From: Bacillota bacterium
GTDB lineage: Bacteria > Bacillota > Clostridia > Ch29
Direction of reading: 5' to 3'
NCBI GenBank assembly: GCA_013540605.1
Contig: JABVCK010000001.1
Location: 1-64,000, forward strand
DNA length: 64,000 nt
Shown: positions 41,775 to 50,525 of the stretch, piece by piece
Position numbering within the stretch: the stretch's first letter is position 1
How the letters are laid out: every line of letters begins with the position of its first letter
Notes under the pieces: model-generated
Told to the model about the DNA's origin: nothing
Database searches by the model: none
Seen by the model: only the letters and a program-made list of their open reading frames with translations
Program-made: the position numbers and the translations under genes

Positions 41775-42290
41775 ATGTATAAAGAGTTTGACTTCTGCGA
41801 GGTTTCGCAGGAACTTTTGCAGCAGCTTCAAAAGGGAGCTTTCCTTACTGTTAAAAGTGGGAACAAAGTAAACACCATGACGATAGCGTGGGGATCGCTG
41901 GGGTATATGTGGAACAGGCCGGTTTTTACCGCAATGGTTAGATATTCCCGGTATACATACGAACTAATCAAGGATGCTTCGGAGTTCACGGTCAGCTTCC
42001 CTTTGAAGGGCCAGCTTGACAGAACGCTTAGCGTATGCGGAACAAAGTCAGGAAGAGATATAGATAAGTTCAAGGAGTGCAGTCTTACACTTAAAGAAGG
42101 GGTTTCGACGGAGACGCCTATTATCGATGATTGTGATTTGCATCTTGAGTGCAGGATTGTATACAGCCAGGAAATGAACGCTGAAAAACTTGACGGGAAG
42201 ATTAAGGGAAGCTCATACCCCGAGGGAAACTATCACGTGTTCTACTTTGGAGAAATCGTTAAAGTATACAGGAAAGAAGTTTGGGTTTAA
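41775..42290 (+). CDS. Flavin reductase-like domain protein
   Basis: A 171-residue FMN-binding split-barrel protein of the flavin reductase family. The FMN loop region is seen in NTMTIAWGSLGYMWNRP, and the conserved FTVSFPLKGQ and SGRDIDKF segments follow. Such proteins use NAD(P)H or act as flavin carriers in anaerobes. The start is at ATG 41775 after AAAGGAGGAGAG. No partner oxygenase or reductase is adjacent, so its physiological role is open. Confidence 0.85.
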   Translation: MYKEFDFCEVSQELLQQLQKGAFLTVKSGNKVNTMTIAWGSLGYMWNRPVFTAMVRYSRYTYELIKDASEFTVSFPLKGQLDRTLSVCGTKSGRDIDKFKECSLTLKEGVSTETPIIDDCDLHLECRIVYSQEMNAEKLDGKIKGSSYPEGNYHVFYFGEIVKVYRKEVWV

Positions 42291-42321
42291 TCAATAGAAT
42301 TAATTACTGCCAGCAGGAGAA

Positions 42322-42391
42322 ATACCAAAAAACCCAGACTGGTGGACTGGTCAACCAGTGCGATATATCTTTCCTTTTTGCTTTTTGGTAT
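42322..42391. other. Nested inverted repeats in the spacer after the flavin reductase
   Basis: An outer 10-bp stem (ATACCAAAAA with TTTTTGGTAT) encloses a perfect inner ACTGGT-CA-ACCAGT palindrome at 42346-42359. The spacer 42291-42620 has no convincing gene. It may hold a terminator-like or regulator-binding structure. A TATAAT box near 42586 lacks a clear -35 partner. Confidence 0.4.
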
Positions 42392-42620
42392 GCCGTTGTT
42401 GGATTGTATGCTATTGACAAGAACGTCTTCCAACGGCCCTGCTATAATTATAGCAAAAGTAATGTACTAATGACCATATCACAGTTATGAATTTCAACAG
42501 AAGATATGAAAGGAAAATCATTTTTCATTATGAAATAATTGCATGGGATAAAGTGCTTTATCACAAATAAAAGTGTGCTATAATTAATTGTAATAAAATG
42601 CAATGAAAAAAGGTGATATT

Positions 42621-43121
42621 GTGAACTTTGAAAACTACATCTGCAGCCTGAAAGACAGGCTGAGCCGCTATTTTGACCTGCAGGAAGGCTTTGAGTTTGA
42701 AGGAATGGAATTTGATCTTTACGCAAAGTCCTTTGTAAGAAATGAGAAATACATCCTAAGCAAGCGTTTTACAATTTACGGGTTTGAAAATAATGAGTAT
42801 TGCTTGATAAAGTGTGCTGAGCAGGTGGATGACGATGCGATTGATGCTTTTATTGACAGGATAAAGTCTGCGGTGGATAGGTTTATAATCCCCCATGAGG
42901 AGCACATGTCAAGCATAGTAACAGGGGTATTGGTTGTTGGACATACTCCTGGCCGGCAATTAATCAATAAAGTAAAGAAATTCAAGTTTCACAAAGGTTT
43001 CGCCTTCGGGTTTAAGGGCTGGGCGGACATACGATTAATTCTTGTAGATCTAAGCACAGGTGAAGTAGTTACGAACAAAAAGGGGAGAGATGTCGAAAAA
43101 TTTTACAGAATAAAAGAATAA
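42621..43121 (+). CDS. Conserved hypothetical protein
   Basis: A 166-residue soluble protein that I do not recognise. It has an acidic N-terminal half with EGFEFEGMEFDLYAKSF, a middle region SIVTGVLVVGHTPGRQLI, and a C-terminal segment FGFKGWADIRLILVDLSTGE. There is no signal peptide or membrane helix. An ATG at 42603 has no ribosome binding site. The GTG at 42621 lies 7 bp after AAAAGGTG and seems the better start. It precedes the cstA pseudogene in the same direction. Confidence 0.65.
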   Translation: MNFENYICSLKDRLSRYFDLQEGFEFEGMEFDLYAKSFVRNEKYILSKRFTIYGFENNEYCLIKCAEQVDDDAIDAFIDRIKSAVDRFIIPHEEHMSSIVTGVLVVGHTPGRQLINKVKKFKFHKGFAFGFKGWADIRLILVDLSTGEVVTNKKGRDVEKFYRIKE

Positions 43122-43201
43122 CCGGCATTTTCCCCGGAGCAAGGAGATTTACCAAGATACGCTTCAGTTGCAGCAAACAAACCAAAGAAAGGGGATAACA
43201 A

Positions 43202-44813
43202 ATGAACTCATTATTGGTTGTTCTTATCAGCATCGTGTGTTTCCTGATAGCCTATGTAACCTATGGTGCATGGCTGGCAAAGCAGTGGGGGATAGACCCC
43301 ACAAGAAAGACCCCGGCCCACACCAAAACGACGGCGTGGACTATGTACCGGCTAAAGCCCCGGTTCTCCTGGGCCACCACTTTGCATCCATAGCCGGTGC
43401 GGGCCCGATCACAGGACCCATAGCTGCGGCCATATTCGGCTGGGTGCCTGTTTTACTCTGGATTATTGTCGGGAGCATATTCTTCGGCGGCCTTCAGGAC
43501 TTCGGCTCCCTGTTCGCCTCGGTAAGGCACGACGGTAAATCCATCGGTGAAATAATCGAGGCCAACATGGGCAAAACCGGCAAGAAGCTGTTCGGGGCCT
43601 TTGCATGGCTGACGCTCTTGCTTGTTATAGCCGCCTTCACCAACATCGTTGCAAACACCTTTGCAGCCGTTCCTGCCGCTGCTTCAGCTTCAATGATGTT
43701 CATAGTGCTTGCCGTAGTATTCGGCTTCGCAGTCTACAGGAAGGGCGTTCCGCTGGGTATAGGCACTGTAATAGGTGTGGTTCTGCTGTTCACCTGTGTT
43801 GCCCTTGGGAACATGTTCCCCCTTGCACTCAGCAGGAATACCTGGATAGGAATACTTCTCGTATACATCTTCGTGGCATCGGTAACTCCGGTATGGATAC
43901 TGCTCCAGCCCAGGGACTACCTGAACTCGTTCCTGCTTTACGCCATGATAATCGGCGCTGTGCTCGGCCTTCTGATCGCAAGGCCCGCCATGGTGGCACC
44001 GGCGTTCACCACCTTTAAAGTAGGCAGCCAGTGGCTGTTCCCGATGCTGTTCGTAACCGTTGCCTGCGGCGCCATATCCGGTTTCCACTCGCTGGTCGGC
44101 TCGGGTACCACATCAAAACAGTTGGATAAGGAAAGCGACGCAAAACTGGTGGGTTACGGCGGTATGCTCATTGAGGGCGTGCTGGCAACCATTGCAATAA
44201 TCACCGCTGCATATATAGGTGCCGACAAATTCGCGGAACTTTCAGCAAACGGCGGTCCGACCAACGTATTCTCGGACGGTATAGGAAACTTCATGACCAG
44301 CTTCGGCATACCCTTTGGAATAGGCAAAGCCTTCGTAGCCCTTGCAGTATCGGCCTTTGCCCTGACCAGCCTTGACACGGGCACAAGGCTTGGGCGCTTC
44401 ATATTCCAGGAGTTCTTCGAAGACGTCACCAAGGAAAAGCAAAACCCGCTGGCAAACCGTTACGTTTCCACGCTGTTAACCGTTGTACTCGGCGGTTGGC
44501 TGGCACTGGGCAGCTGGAGCAGGATCTGGCCGGTATTCGGTCCGCCAACCAGCTTCTTGCAGGCCTCGCGCTGCTGTCCATAGCCGTATGGCTTAAAAAG
44601 TCTGGTAAAAATTACAGCATGTTCACAATACCAATGACCTTCATGGTCATCGTAACGGTACTTGCTCTGATACAGCTTATACAGATCAACCTGGCCGCTG
44701 CCAACTATATCCTGGTAGTATTCCCGGTACTGCTGCTGATACTTGCAGTTATACTGGCAGTCCAGGCTTATAAGATACTCGGCAGCAAAACAGAAGCTCC
44801 ACTGGGAAAATAG
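43202..44813 (+). pseudogene. cstA: Carbon starvation protein CstA, interrupted by two frameshifts
   Basis: Joined across two shifts, this 1.6-kb region encodes a CstA-type peptide/pyruvate transporter of about 537 residues. Frame one gives the start MNSLLVVLISIVCFLIAYV and WGIDPTRKTPAHT. At AAAA 43325-43328 one base seems missing, and the gene continues in another frame with NDGVDYVPAKAPVLLGHHF and GAGPITGPIAAAIFGW. Near 44541 a second missing base separates WPVFG from SANQLLAGLAL. Codon use is strikingly C-rich in third positions compared with its neighbours. It may be a true pseudogene or two sequence errors. The ribosome binding site AAAGGGGATAAC is intact and a strong terminator follows. 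Confidence 0.8.
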
Positions 44814-44843
44814 GTGACTGATATAGACTGATATATAAATTAT

Positions 44844-44887
44844 GTAGGGGCTGTCTCAAAAGAGGCAGCCCCTACAATTATTTTTTG
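44844..44887 (+). terminator. Strong terminator after cstA
   Basis: GTAGGGGCTG pairs with CAGCCCCTAC around TCTCAAAAGAGG and is followed by a run of T residues. The loop bases TCT and AGA can extend the stem. Confidence 0.88.
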
Positions 44888-44988
44888 GGGGGTGCGAGGA
44901 ACGTCCCCTTGGATTTTGATTAATGTAAATAACAAAAGCAGGATTGAACTCATAATATGTATTATTGATACTATGGGAGGTGACATGT

Positions 44989-45417
44989 TTGTTTTGTTAT
45001 ACCGTTGCGTGCAGCATTGAATGTGTTACACAGGAGATGCTTTTGTGGTCAAGGATTTCCAGCGAGCATCCATCATTTTTACTGACCGTTGCACGATTGA
45101 CCGGCAAAAGGCTTAGCAAAAGTATAGTCGATGAGTTGAAAAAGGCAGATGGAAAATTTGAGGAAAATCATGACTGCGTGAAAAGATTCGCGGATATGCT
45201 TTATGGAGGACATAAGGATATTCAAAGCGATGGGGTGGACATAAAAGTTTGTATGCGTAAGTTTTTAAGTGCCGACAAGGATTTTATCGAGACACTTATA
45301 AAATTAAAGGAGTACGGTAAAAAGGACGGAGTATGGCAGGCGCTCATAGAACATATCGAGAAGGAACAAAGGTATATGTACCGTTTGGTCGAAACGCTTC
45401 TTATGCAAATGGCGTGA
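44989..45417 (+). CDS. DUF2935-like helical protein
   Basis: A roughly 142-residue all-helical protein. The segment ECVTQEMLLWSRISSEHPSF, rich in Glu, Trp and His, resembles the metal-binding helices of the DUF2935 family found in Firmicutes. The C-terminal EHIEKEQRYMYRLVETLL supports this. The start is uncertain: a TTG at 44989 lies 6 bp after GGGAGGTG, whereas an ATG within that region is out of frame. The function of the family is unknown; a four-helix di-iron or ferritin-like role is a guess. Confidence 0.55.
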   Translation: MFCYTVACSIECVTQEMLLWSRISSEHPSFLLTVARLTGKRLSKSIVDELKKADGKFEENHDCVKRFADMLYGGHKDIQSDGVDIKVCMRKFLSADKDFIETLIKLKEYGKKDGVWQALIEHIEKEQRYMYRLVETLLMQMA

Positions 45418-45431
45418 TAATACAGACACCG

Positions 45432-45459
45432 GAAAGGTGAGGTTAAACCCTCACCTTTC
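45432..45459. terminator. Bidirectional terminator between convergent genes
   Basis: GAAAGGTGAG pairs with CTCACCTTTC around an 8-nt loop. It lies between the end of the DUF2935-like gene and the end of the minus-strand hydrogenase remnant. Confidence 0.6.
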
Positions 45460-45882
45460 AAGGTTTGTACTGCCTCAGCAGGAGCTGGTCAAAGCCTGTT
45501 TTTTCAAGCTCCTTAAGGTGCTTCAGAAGATGCTTGACAGCATCATTATCTATGGGATTGCCGGTTTCCGCTTCAGAAGCGTAGGAGTTAACGCTTTTCT
45601 TTCCATCCCCTGCACCTACGTTTGTCCTAGGACCGCCGACACAGCCGCAGGTGCAGCCCATACCTTCGATGAAATTTGCACTGATATCACCATCTCTGAG
45701 CTTTTCAAGCAATGAACGGCATTCACTGACGCCCTCTGCCTGAATCGCTCTGAACTTCAACGTCCTCTAGGGGTATATCCTGTCTAGAGCGGAATACTGT
45801 CTATTTCTTCCTTGAGCCGGTTCCTGTATGCAAGTCTTGTTAACTCCTGGAAGATTTTCAGCCTTCTTTCCTGGTAGTCCAT
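45458..45882 (-). pseudogene. Remnant of an FeFe-hydrogenase-like gene with internal deletion
   Basis: On the minus strand an ATG at 45882, behind GGAGGT, begins RRLKIFQELTRLAYRNRL, which resembles the N-terminus of clostridial iron hydrogenases of the large-subunit C-terminal family. It meets a TAG at 45784-45786. Only 24 bp later a second frame gives AIQAEGVSECRSLLEKL and FIEGMGCTCGCVGGPRTN, the C-terminal H-cluster region of FeFe hydrogenases. The roughly 300 residues normally between are gone, including most H-cluster cysteines. The gene is therefore dead, probably through an internal deletion. Confidence 0.75.
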
Positions 45883-45943
45883 GAACAGACCTCCTGACAA
45901 CAAGTAATACAGGGTTATTTTTTCTCTCTTTAAAAAAATTATT

Positions 45944-46050
45944 AAATCAAGGGGACACACCCTTAGATGACAGGGGACACACCCTTAGATGACAGGGGAC
46001 ACACCTTTTGTAAAGGAATGTCCCCTTTTGACTAAGGAATGTCCCCTTGA
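45944..46050. repeat. REP-like GGGGACA palindrome cluster, family B
   Basis: AAATCAAGGGGACACACCC, then two further tandem copies of GGGGACACACCCTTAGATGA, face GGAATGTCCCCTTTTGACTA and AGGAATGTCCCCTTGATTT. The outer ends (AAATCAAGGGGACA and TGTCCCCTTGATTT) are perfect inverted repeats, so the whole 107 bp forms one long hairpin. Confidence 0.75.
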
Positions 46051-46053
46051 TTT

Positions 46054-46291
46054 AGTCGCCAGTGACAAGAAATCAGATGGCAGTCGGCAGAGTATAGTTA
46101 TCAGTTAACAGATAACAAATGACAGACGTCAGGGCAAGGCTATAGGGTAAAAACCCAAAAGCCTAACTCGGATGCCTGTTAACTAGGATCTGCGACCTGT
46201 GATCTGTGATCTGTGAACTCCGAACTACCAACCACCTGCGATCTGCGACCTGCCAACTGCGACCTATATTCTACGAACTACCAACTACGGA
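46054..46291 (+). repeat. Dispersed inverted-repeat element, family A, copy 5
   Basis: The left arm has AGTTATCAGTTAACAG and ATGACAGACGTCAGGGC. The core reads AAGGCTATAGGGTAAAAACC. The right arm has GATCTGTGATCTGTGAAC, ACCACCTGCGATCTGCGACC and ACGAACTACCAACTACGG. The right arm runs into the 3' end of the EamA gene and supplies its last codons. Confidence 0.75.
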
Positions 46292-47143
46292 TGGGCCCTC
46301 AGCCTCCCTGTTGAATCTGTAGTTGACGATGCCGGCCGCGATTATTAATATGCTTCCGGCCAGACTGAATACATCAGGGGTTTCTCCCCAGGCAACCAGT
46401 CCGAGTATTATGGAAAAAATTATAGTTGAATAATCAAAAACAGACAGATCGCCCGCACCGGCGTATCTATACGCAAAATTAAGACACAACTGGCTCATAG
46501 CCGTAAAAAGGCCCATAAAAAGCAGGCCTGCCATCTCGGTAGCCGTGGGGATACTGAAACCGCCTAAGAATATCATAGGAATAGTTCCAAGGACGGAAAT
46601 CCCTGAATAATAAAGCAGGATAATATTCGGGGAATCGGTAGTGCGCAGGTGCCTGATAATAGTATAGCTTATTCCCGCAAGCAATGCCGATACCAGGGCC
46701 AGGACGGCCGGTACCAGATTATACTGGAACCCGGGCTTCAAAACCAGTGCTGCGCCGGCCAGCCCGAGGATTACTACGGGCAGATGATGTTTTTTAAGCT
46801 TTTCCCCCAGAAACAAGGTTGAGAGGATTATTACGAGAATGGGGGAAGTTTTATTCAACAAGGTTGCGTCTCCCAAGGGCAAATAATTTACCGCGTAAAA
46901 ATAGCACAGTCCCGCAAGGAAGCCTACAACGGCCCTCGCAGTCAGCATTTTTATATTATTGCCTTTTAGCGTTTCCCTGTCCTTTAATATGAGGAGCAGC
47001 ACCAATACGAACGCAGCGAAATTCCGCACGAATAGCTTTTCACCAAGGGGTACTGCACTGGTATACTTGGCGGCTGCTGACATTAGTGAGAATCCCAGAC
47101 TGCTTCCAATCATAAAAATAATACCCCTAAACCTGCTGTCCAT
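46271..47143 (-). CDS. EamA/DMT-family transporter
   Basis: A 290-residue membrane protein with ten hydrophobic helices in two EamA repeats (about 5-135 and 150-280), as in drug/metabolite transporters such as RhaT and YdcZ relatives. Motifs include NYLPLGDATLLNKTSPILV and NFAYRYAGAGDLSVFDY. The minus-strand ATG at 47143 follows GCGAGGTATC and is preferred to the upstream TTG at 47158. The final residues (VVGSS) and the stop codon are encoded by a family A repeat, so the natural C-terminus may have been replaced. The substrate is unknown. Confidence 0.87.
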   Translation of the reverse strand: MDSRFRGIIFMIGSSLGFSLMSAAAKYTSAVPLGEKLFVRNFAAFVLVLLLILKDRETLKGNNIKMLTARAVVGFLAGLCYFYAVNYLPLGDATLLNKTSPILVIILSTLFLGEKLKKHHLPVVILGLAGAALVLKPGFQYNLVPAVLALVSALLAGISYTIIRHLRTTDSPNIILLYYSGISVLGTIPMIFLGGFSIPTATEMAGLLFMGLFTAMSQLCLNFAYRYAGAGDLSVFDYSTIIFSIILGLVAWGETPDVFSLAGSILIIAAGIVNYRFNREAEGPSVVGSS

Positions 47144-47245
47144 TCTGATACCTCGCAATGATTACTATTATCCAATACTATTTTAGCATATAATGTTCGT
47201 AGTGGTAAGACCGGCAGCATGAAAACTTTCAAGGGAGGGTCGAGA

Positions 47246-48430
47246 TTGGATGCCAAGGGATGGGAATACTGGAGCATAGTGGAGAAATACACGGATGAGG
47301 TTATAAGGATAAGGCGGGATTTTCACATGAACCCTGAGCTGGGGAATGAGGAAGTCCGGACATCCGGGATTGTAGCAGGGGTTATGGAAGAGCGAGGCCT
47401 GGAAGTAAAAAGGGGAATAGCGGGTACGGGGGTAGTCGGATTGCTGGAAGGTGGAGAGGAAGGCAGGGTAGTAGCGTTGCGTGCGGATATGGATGCTCTG
47501 CCGATTCAGGATCTCAAAGACGCGGAATATTCATCAAGGTGTGCCGGGAAAATGCATGCCTGCGGGCACGATGCCCACATGGCGGTGCTATTAGGAACAG
47601 CAATGGTATTAACCGAATTAAGGCGCAAGTTAAAAGGCAAGGTTAAGTTCATATTCCAGCCGGCGGAAGAGACTACGGGAGGAGCAAAGAGGATGGTAGA
47701 GGAAGGTGTTCTGGACAACCCGAAGGTGGATGCTGTGTTCGGGCTCCATGTCTCCCCGGAAATCCAAACGGGTTGGCCGGGAATCAGATATGGCGTTGCG
47801 AATGCATGCTCGGATGCCTTCGGAGTATTGATAAAAGGAAAGGCTGCCCATGGGGCAAATCCGGAAAAGGGAACAGATGCCATAGCTATCGCCGCACAGC
47901 TCATAAACGCATACCAGTATATAGTAAGCCGCCAAATAGATCCCCTTAAGCCTGGGGTGCTGACCATAGGAACAATCAGCGGGGGGACGCAGGCCAACAT
48001 TATTGCGGACGAGGTTAAGCTTACGGGAACTATTCGGACCCTTCATGAAAACGTGCGGGAAACCATCATTGAAAGGATGGAAAGCATTGCAAAAAATCTA
48101 TGCCGTGGCATGGGAGGCGATTGTGAATTTCTCGTGATTCCGGGCTATCCTTCCCTGGTCAATGATGATCATATGGTAAAGGTTGTGGAGACTGCGGCGA
48201 GGAAGGTCGTAGGGAACAATCTGCTGTATATTGACAGCCCAAGGCTCGGGGTCGAAGACTTTGCATATTACCTGCAGAAAGTTCCCGGTGCCTTCTGGAG
48301 GCTTGGAACCGGTAATAAAAAAAAGGGAATAGAATGCATTCCCCATAATCCGTATTTTGATATAGATGAAGACGCATTGGCCGTCGGAGTGGCCATAAAT
48401 ACGCAGATCGTACTGGATTTTCTTGCTTAG
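47246..48430 (+). CDS. M20-family amidohydrolase (N-acyl amino acid / IAA-amino acid hydrolase type)
   Basis: A 394-residue zinc or manganese peptidase of the M20D group. Metal ligands and catalytic residues are in MHACGHDAHMAVLLG (Cys and His), FIFQPAEETTGGAKRM (Glu pair) and FGLHVSPEI (His). The dimerisation domain starts near residue 185, and the last His lies near HNPYFDIDEDAL. Such enzymes hydrolyse N-acyl amino acids or related amides. A TTG at 47246 lies 7 bp after GGGAGGG; an in-frame ATG at 47219 has no ribosome binding site. It is a single gene, divergent from the EamA transporter. Confidence 0.9.
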   Translation: MDAKGWEYWSIVEKYTDEVIRIRRDFHMNPELGNEEVRTSGIVAGVMEERGLEVKRGIAGTGVVGLLEGGEEGRVVALRADMDALPIQDLKDAEYSSRCAGKMHACGHDAHMAVLLGTAMVLTELRRKLKGKVKFIFQPAEETTGGAKRMVEEGVLDNPKVDAVFGLHVSPEIQTGWPGIRYGVANACSDAFGVLIKGKAAHGANPEKGTDAIAIAAQLINAYQYIVSRQIDPLKPGVLTIGTISGGTQANIIADEVKLTGTIRTLHENVRETIIERMESIAKNLCRGMGGDCEFLVIPGYPSLVNDDHMVKVVETAARKVVGNNLLYIDSPRLGVEDFAYYLQKVPGAFWRLGTGNKKKGIECIPHNPYFDIDEDALAVGVAINTQIVLDFLA

Positions 48431-48461
48431 CTTATTCTTAGCATGGAGGTTCACAATATTG

Positions 48462-48491
48462 TTGAGAAATATGAATTGTGGATGGTATAAT
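48462..48491 (+). promoter_or_regulatory. Probable sigmaA promoter of the ANTAR regulator
   Basis: TTGAGA at 48462-48467 and TATAAT at 48486-48491 are 18 bp apart. The predicted start is about 25 bp ahead of the gene's ATG. Confidence 0.6.
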
Positions 48492-48522
48492 AATTGAAAT
48501 GCTAAGAGTCCGAGGTGGGATA

Positions 48523-49095
48523 ATGAACCGCGCTAGTATTATCATTGCCGATAGCGGTGAAACATCAAGAAAAATAGTAAGCGACCTGATTTCAAAAAGG
48601 GGCTATAAAATATACCAGGCCAGTGACAACGCCGGCGTATTAAGAATGGCGAGGAGTCTGCACCCTGACCTCGTGCTTATGGATGTTAATCTTTGGGGAG
48701 CAAATGCCTATGAAACTGCAAGAATTATAGAAGAGGATAGGCTGTCAACCGTGGTATTCATGACGCCTAAACTGGACAATGAATTTATGGAGAGGCTAAA
48801 AACAATGAAGATATTTGCATATATAATGAAACCTGTGAACCCAGCGCAGCTGACACAAATGGTAGAATTTGCCATAGCTAATTCCACGAGGATAAGAAGT
48901 CTGGAAGAAAGGGTAGAAAAGCTGGAAAGCTCTCTGGCTGCACGGAAAAAGATCGAAAGGGCAAAGGGAATACTGATGGAAAAGCTGAGGCTTTCCGAGC
49001 AGCAAGCGTATGAGTATATGAGAAGAAAAAGCATGGATAAGGGAATATCAATGGAAAGCCTGGCAGACACTATTGTTAACGGCAATAGAGTATAA
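48523..49095 (+). CDS. ANTAR-domain response regulator
   Basis: A 190-residue protein with an N-terminal receiver domain, where the phospho-acceptor Asp is in LVLMDVNLWG and the conserved Lys in YIMKPVNPAQL. A short coiled linker (RIRSLEERVEKLESSL) joins it to a C-terminal ANTAR RNA-binding domain (RAKGILMEKLRLSEQQAYEY). ANTAR proteins prevent transcription termination by binding paired hexanucleotide loops in leader RNAs, often of nitrogen or amine catabolic genes. No cognate kinase is adjacent. ATG 48523 after CGAGGTGGGATA is preferred to the start at 48478. Confidence 0.9.
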   Translation: MNRASIIIADSGETSRKIVSDLISKRGYKIYQASDNAGVLRMARSLHPDLVLMDVNLWGANAYETARIIEEDRLSTVVFMTPKLDNEFMERLKTMKIFAYIMKPVNPAQLTQMVEFAIANSTRIRSLEERVEKLESSLAARKKIERAKGILMEKLRLSEQQAYEYMRRKSMDKGISMESLADTIVNGNRV

Positions 49096-49300
49096 GTTGG
49101 CATAAATTACAATGGCAGTAACTGGTGCATTTCCTTGAAATATATCGTTTATTGCTGTACAATAAATACCCATATGACCGCTCCTCGGTTCATTGGCAGG
49201 TTTTTTTCCTGCAAAACAAACTGGAATCTCGTGATAGGAAAATATAGTAGTCTTAGTAGTCGCTGTAGGGTTTTAAGGGGAAAAATTAGTGGAATCTCGT

Positions 49301-49335
49301 GATAGTAGTCGCAGTAGTCGCAGTAGTCGCTGTTG
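49301..49335 (+). repeat. Left-end subterminal repeats of the Tn554-like element
   Basis: GATAGTAGTCGCAGTAGTCG continues with a third AGTAGTCGC. A further degenerate set is at 49245-49266. These are probably recombinase accessory sites. Confidence 0.6.
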
Positions 49336-49394
49336 AAAGATAAAGGTAAATGGTATATACATTGTCTGTATCTCAAAAGAAAGGGGTTCAGACA

Positions 49395-50525
49395 ATGGAA
49401 ATAGTAAAGGTAAGGAATGAGGATAACCATATCAGATATTATCTGAATGATGACAATGGGGAGCCCATTGAAGAAATCCTGAAGTTCCTGAAATTCAAGG
49501 ACAATACAGGATATGCCAGGAACACACTGCGCATGTATTGTACTCATTTGAAACAGTATTATGAATATTTAGCAGAAAGGGGGAAAAGTTATCGGGAAGT
49601 AAACATTGATGATCTGGCCGGATTTGTTGCGTGGCTGCAGAACCCATACCTGGGACAGAAAGTAGTCCCCATCCGGTATGAAAATGCAAGACTGCCACAG
49701 ACGGTAAACAAGACAGTCGATACAGTAGTAGCATTCTATGGGTATCTTGTAAGGCATGATGAGTATGAAAAAAATCTCCCTGCGGCATTGGTTAAGTTTG
49801 TTAAGGCACCTGGGCGGAATTACCGTAGCTTTCTGTATGGAATCGCAGACAGGAAACCTGTCAAAAGCCACGAATTAAAGCTGAAAACACCCCGGCAGGA
49901 AATACGTACAGTGAAAAAGGAGGATATCCCATCCCTGTTGAACGCATGCACGAATTTAAGGGATTATCTGCTTTTATACATGCTCTTCGAAACAGGAATG
50001 AGGATTGGGGAAGCCTTGTCAGTATGGCTGGAAGATTTTGATATGTCAGAATGTATCATCCATATCCGGGACAGGGGCGAGATGGAAAATCTGGCTGAAA
50101 TAAAGACGGTGTCAAGTCCTAGACGGCTTGACATAACGCAGGAGCTGTCCGATTTATTCCTTCAGTATGTATGTAAATACCATACAGAAGAAGTGCGAAC
50201 AAACCATGTATTCATAAAGCTCCGGGGCGAATCCACGGGAAAAGCCATGGACTATGCGGATGTGGATAACCTGTTCCGTACCATACGCAGAAAAACCGGC
50301 GTGGAGATTACCCCGCACATGTTTCGGCACACATCGCTGAGCATGCTCTACTCTGCCGGATGGGAACCGGAACTGTTAAGAAAAAGAGCAGGCCATAAAA
50401 ACATCTATACAACACTGAACACGTATGTGCATCCTACAGACGAGGAAGTCACAGAAGCATTCAGAAAGACTGTAGAGACCATTCGATGCCCTCTTGGAAG
50501 TGTGGAGGTGCATGATGTTGAATAA
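49395..50525 (+). CDS. tnpA: Tyrosine recombinase TnpA of a Tn554-like element
   Basis: A 376-residue tyrosine site-specific recombinase. The N-terminal SAM-like core-binding domain is at about 20-130. Catalytic residues are Arg in FETGMRIGEALSVW, His-x-x-Arg in THMFRHTSLSM, His in RAGHKNIYTTLNTY and the nucleophile Tyr at the end of that segment. The size is close to the 361 residues of Tn554 TnpA. ATG 49395 after GAAAGGGGTTC is chosen. The end overlaps the start of tnpB, so the two are translationally coupled. Confidence 0.9.
   Translation: MEIVKVRNEDNHIRYYLNDDNGEPIEEILKFLKFKDNTGYARNTLRMYCTHLKQYYEYLAERGKSYREVNIDDLAGFVAWLQNPYLGQKVVPIRYENARLPQTVNKTVDTVVAFYGYLVRHDEYEKNLPAALVKFVKAPGRNYRSFLYGIADRKPVKSHELKLKTPRQEIRTVKKEDIPSLLNACTNLRDYLLLYMLFETGMRIGEALSVWLEDFDMSECIIHIRDRGEMENLAEIKTVSSPRRLDITQELSDLFLQYVCKYHTEEVRTNHVFIKLRGESTGKAMDYADVDNLFRTIRRKTGVEITPHMFRHTSLSMLYSAGWEPELLRKRAGHKNIYTTLNTYVHPTDEEVTEAFRKTVETIRCPLGSVEVHDVE

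Noticed and set aside
42416-42455. TTGACA and TATAAT boxes after the flavin reductase gene as a sigmaA promoter
   Set aside because: The spacer is about 23 bp, too long, and the gene downstream starts about 170 bp later with other candidate boxes between.
49097-49115. TTGGCATAAATTACAATGG as a sigma54 promoter upstream of the Tn554-like element
   Set aside because: The -12 GC element is missing, and no gene that needs sigma54 follows directly.
49245-49335. AGTAGTCGC tandem repeats as a possible CRISPR array
   Set aside because: The units are about 9 bp without unique spacers and without cas genes; they fit recombinase binding sites at the end of the Tn554-like element.
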